Below the pieces are notes generated by a model, which was not told where the DNA came from, did no database searches, and saw nothing but the letters and a program-made list of their open reading frames with translations. From the NCBI GenBank assembly GCA_003249095.1, contig QBMS01000038.1, positions 1-32,776 of the forward strand: 32,776 bases of DNA, given 5' to 3'. The stretch's first letter is position 1. Each line of letters starts with the position of its first letter. Positions 32,400-32,776 of the stretch are shown piece after piece. The position numbers and the translations under genes are program-made. The DNA comes from Snowella sp. GTDB taxonomy: Bacteria; Cyanobacteriota; Cyanobacteriia; Cyanobacteriales; Microcystaceae.

Positions 32400-32726
32400 T
32401 TAAGTGTCATTTGGGTAACGCAATATATTCTCGAACGTCTTGACGTTACGAACCTGCTTAAATCCTATTTCCTCGGTTACCGTGTCTCCATCATAGTCTT
32501 TTGATTGATGGATATAAACAATAATATCACCGCTGCCATCTTTATTCTCACGCCGTAAGACAACCCTAAGATCGGGAAAAAAGAAAGATGTCACTGTTTT
32601 AGATAATCCAACTTTAAGAATAAAGGCTCGTTTATTAGTTATGACATAGACGCTTTGAACTGCTTCTAGCCAATTAAGAAACGGGATTAGTACGATTAGA
32701 ATAAACTGAATAACAACTGCAGGCAC
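32400..32726 (-). CDS. PH-like (bPH) membrane protein, probably N-terminally truncated
   Basis: A 108-residue frame that opens at a GTG (32724-32726) just after an in-frame TAG. It has a hydrophobic segment (VVIQFILIVLIPFLNWLEA) and then SVYVITNKRAFILKVG, the strand pattern of bacterial PH-domain membrane proteins (the YxITNKR motif), with the remaining strands to about residue 100. Full-length members have two membrane segments and a longer N-terminus. The missing start suggests truncation or decay; the window ends 50 nt upstream, so an upstream frameshift cannot be judged. Confidence 0.6.
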   Translation of the reverse strand: MPAVVIQFILIVLIPFLNWLEAVQSVYVITNKRAFILKVGLSKTVTSFFFPDLRVVLRRENKDGSGDIIVYIHQSKDYDGDTVTEEIGFKQVRNVKTFENILRYPNDT

Positions 32727-32776
32727 TGGTTCAGTCTAATTATTAGAATGAAATCCTTACAAGACAAGGACTTAAC

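Overview
The window is chromosomal DNA from a cyanobacterium. The HIP1 octamer GCGATCGC occurs throughout, inside and between genes. Many products are typical of or restricted to cyanobacteria: a three-repeat ribosomal protein S1, DUF760, a Tab2/DUF1092 photosystem-translation factor, a short Nfu Fe-S scaffold, a glycine-tailed RRM protein, and Uma2 proteins. The AT-rich composition and the repeat and TA load suggest a unicellular or bloom-forming lineage such as the Microcystis/Crocosphaera/Cyanothece group. That placement is inference.

Layout. 1-509: 5' part of a secreted protein on the minus strand. 805-6542: plus-strand housekeeping block (rpsA, DUF760, mutY, a membrane protein, an SDR, folE). 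6741-10450: ndk, an ABM-fold protein, nfu, rlmD and rimM on mixed strands. 10511-12757: tab2-like and DUF2079 membrane protein. 12989-15320: a Uma2 gene, a repeat-rich spacer, ilvC and more dispersed repeats. 15321-18445: minus-strand cluster of a P-loop GTPase-like/TM/TPR protein, a DUF58 protein and a small membrane protein, divergent from amt (18512) and a DUF3352 gene (20185).

21877-27960 is an accessory island between the DUF3352 gene and miaB. It holds a hicAB module with a frameshifted toxin, a duplicated fragment of the DUF3352 3' end, and an intact two-gene ATPase plus HNH nuclease operon that I read as a Septu-like (PtuAB) anti-phage system. After that comes a graveyard: a RAYT transposase fragment joined to the 3' end of an IS3-family element, which ends inside an antitoxin relic; a second copy of that antitoxin's 5' region; a toxin-like gene split by a 121-bp MITE with a 9-bp target duplication; its intact DUF2283 partner; a frameshifted antitoxin; an intact RHH/ParE module; and a broken cyanobacterial regulatory-domain gene.

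28008-32776: miaB, thiO, the RRM gene with a highly structured 3' region, a mazEF-like pair, and a PH-like membrane protein fragment.

The best candidates for unusual biology are the ATPase/HNH operon, the MITE-split toxin with a precisely reconstructable ancestral frame, the repeated loss of toxin function beside intact antitoxins, the GTPase-TM-TPR/DUF58 operon, a MutY carrying a complete Nudix box, and the tandem hairpins after the RRM gene.
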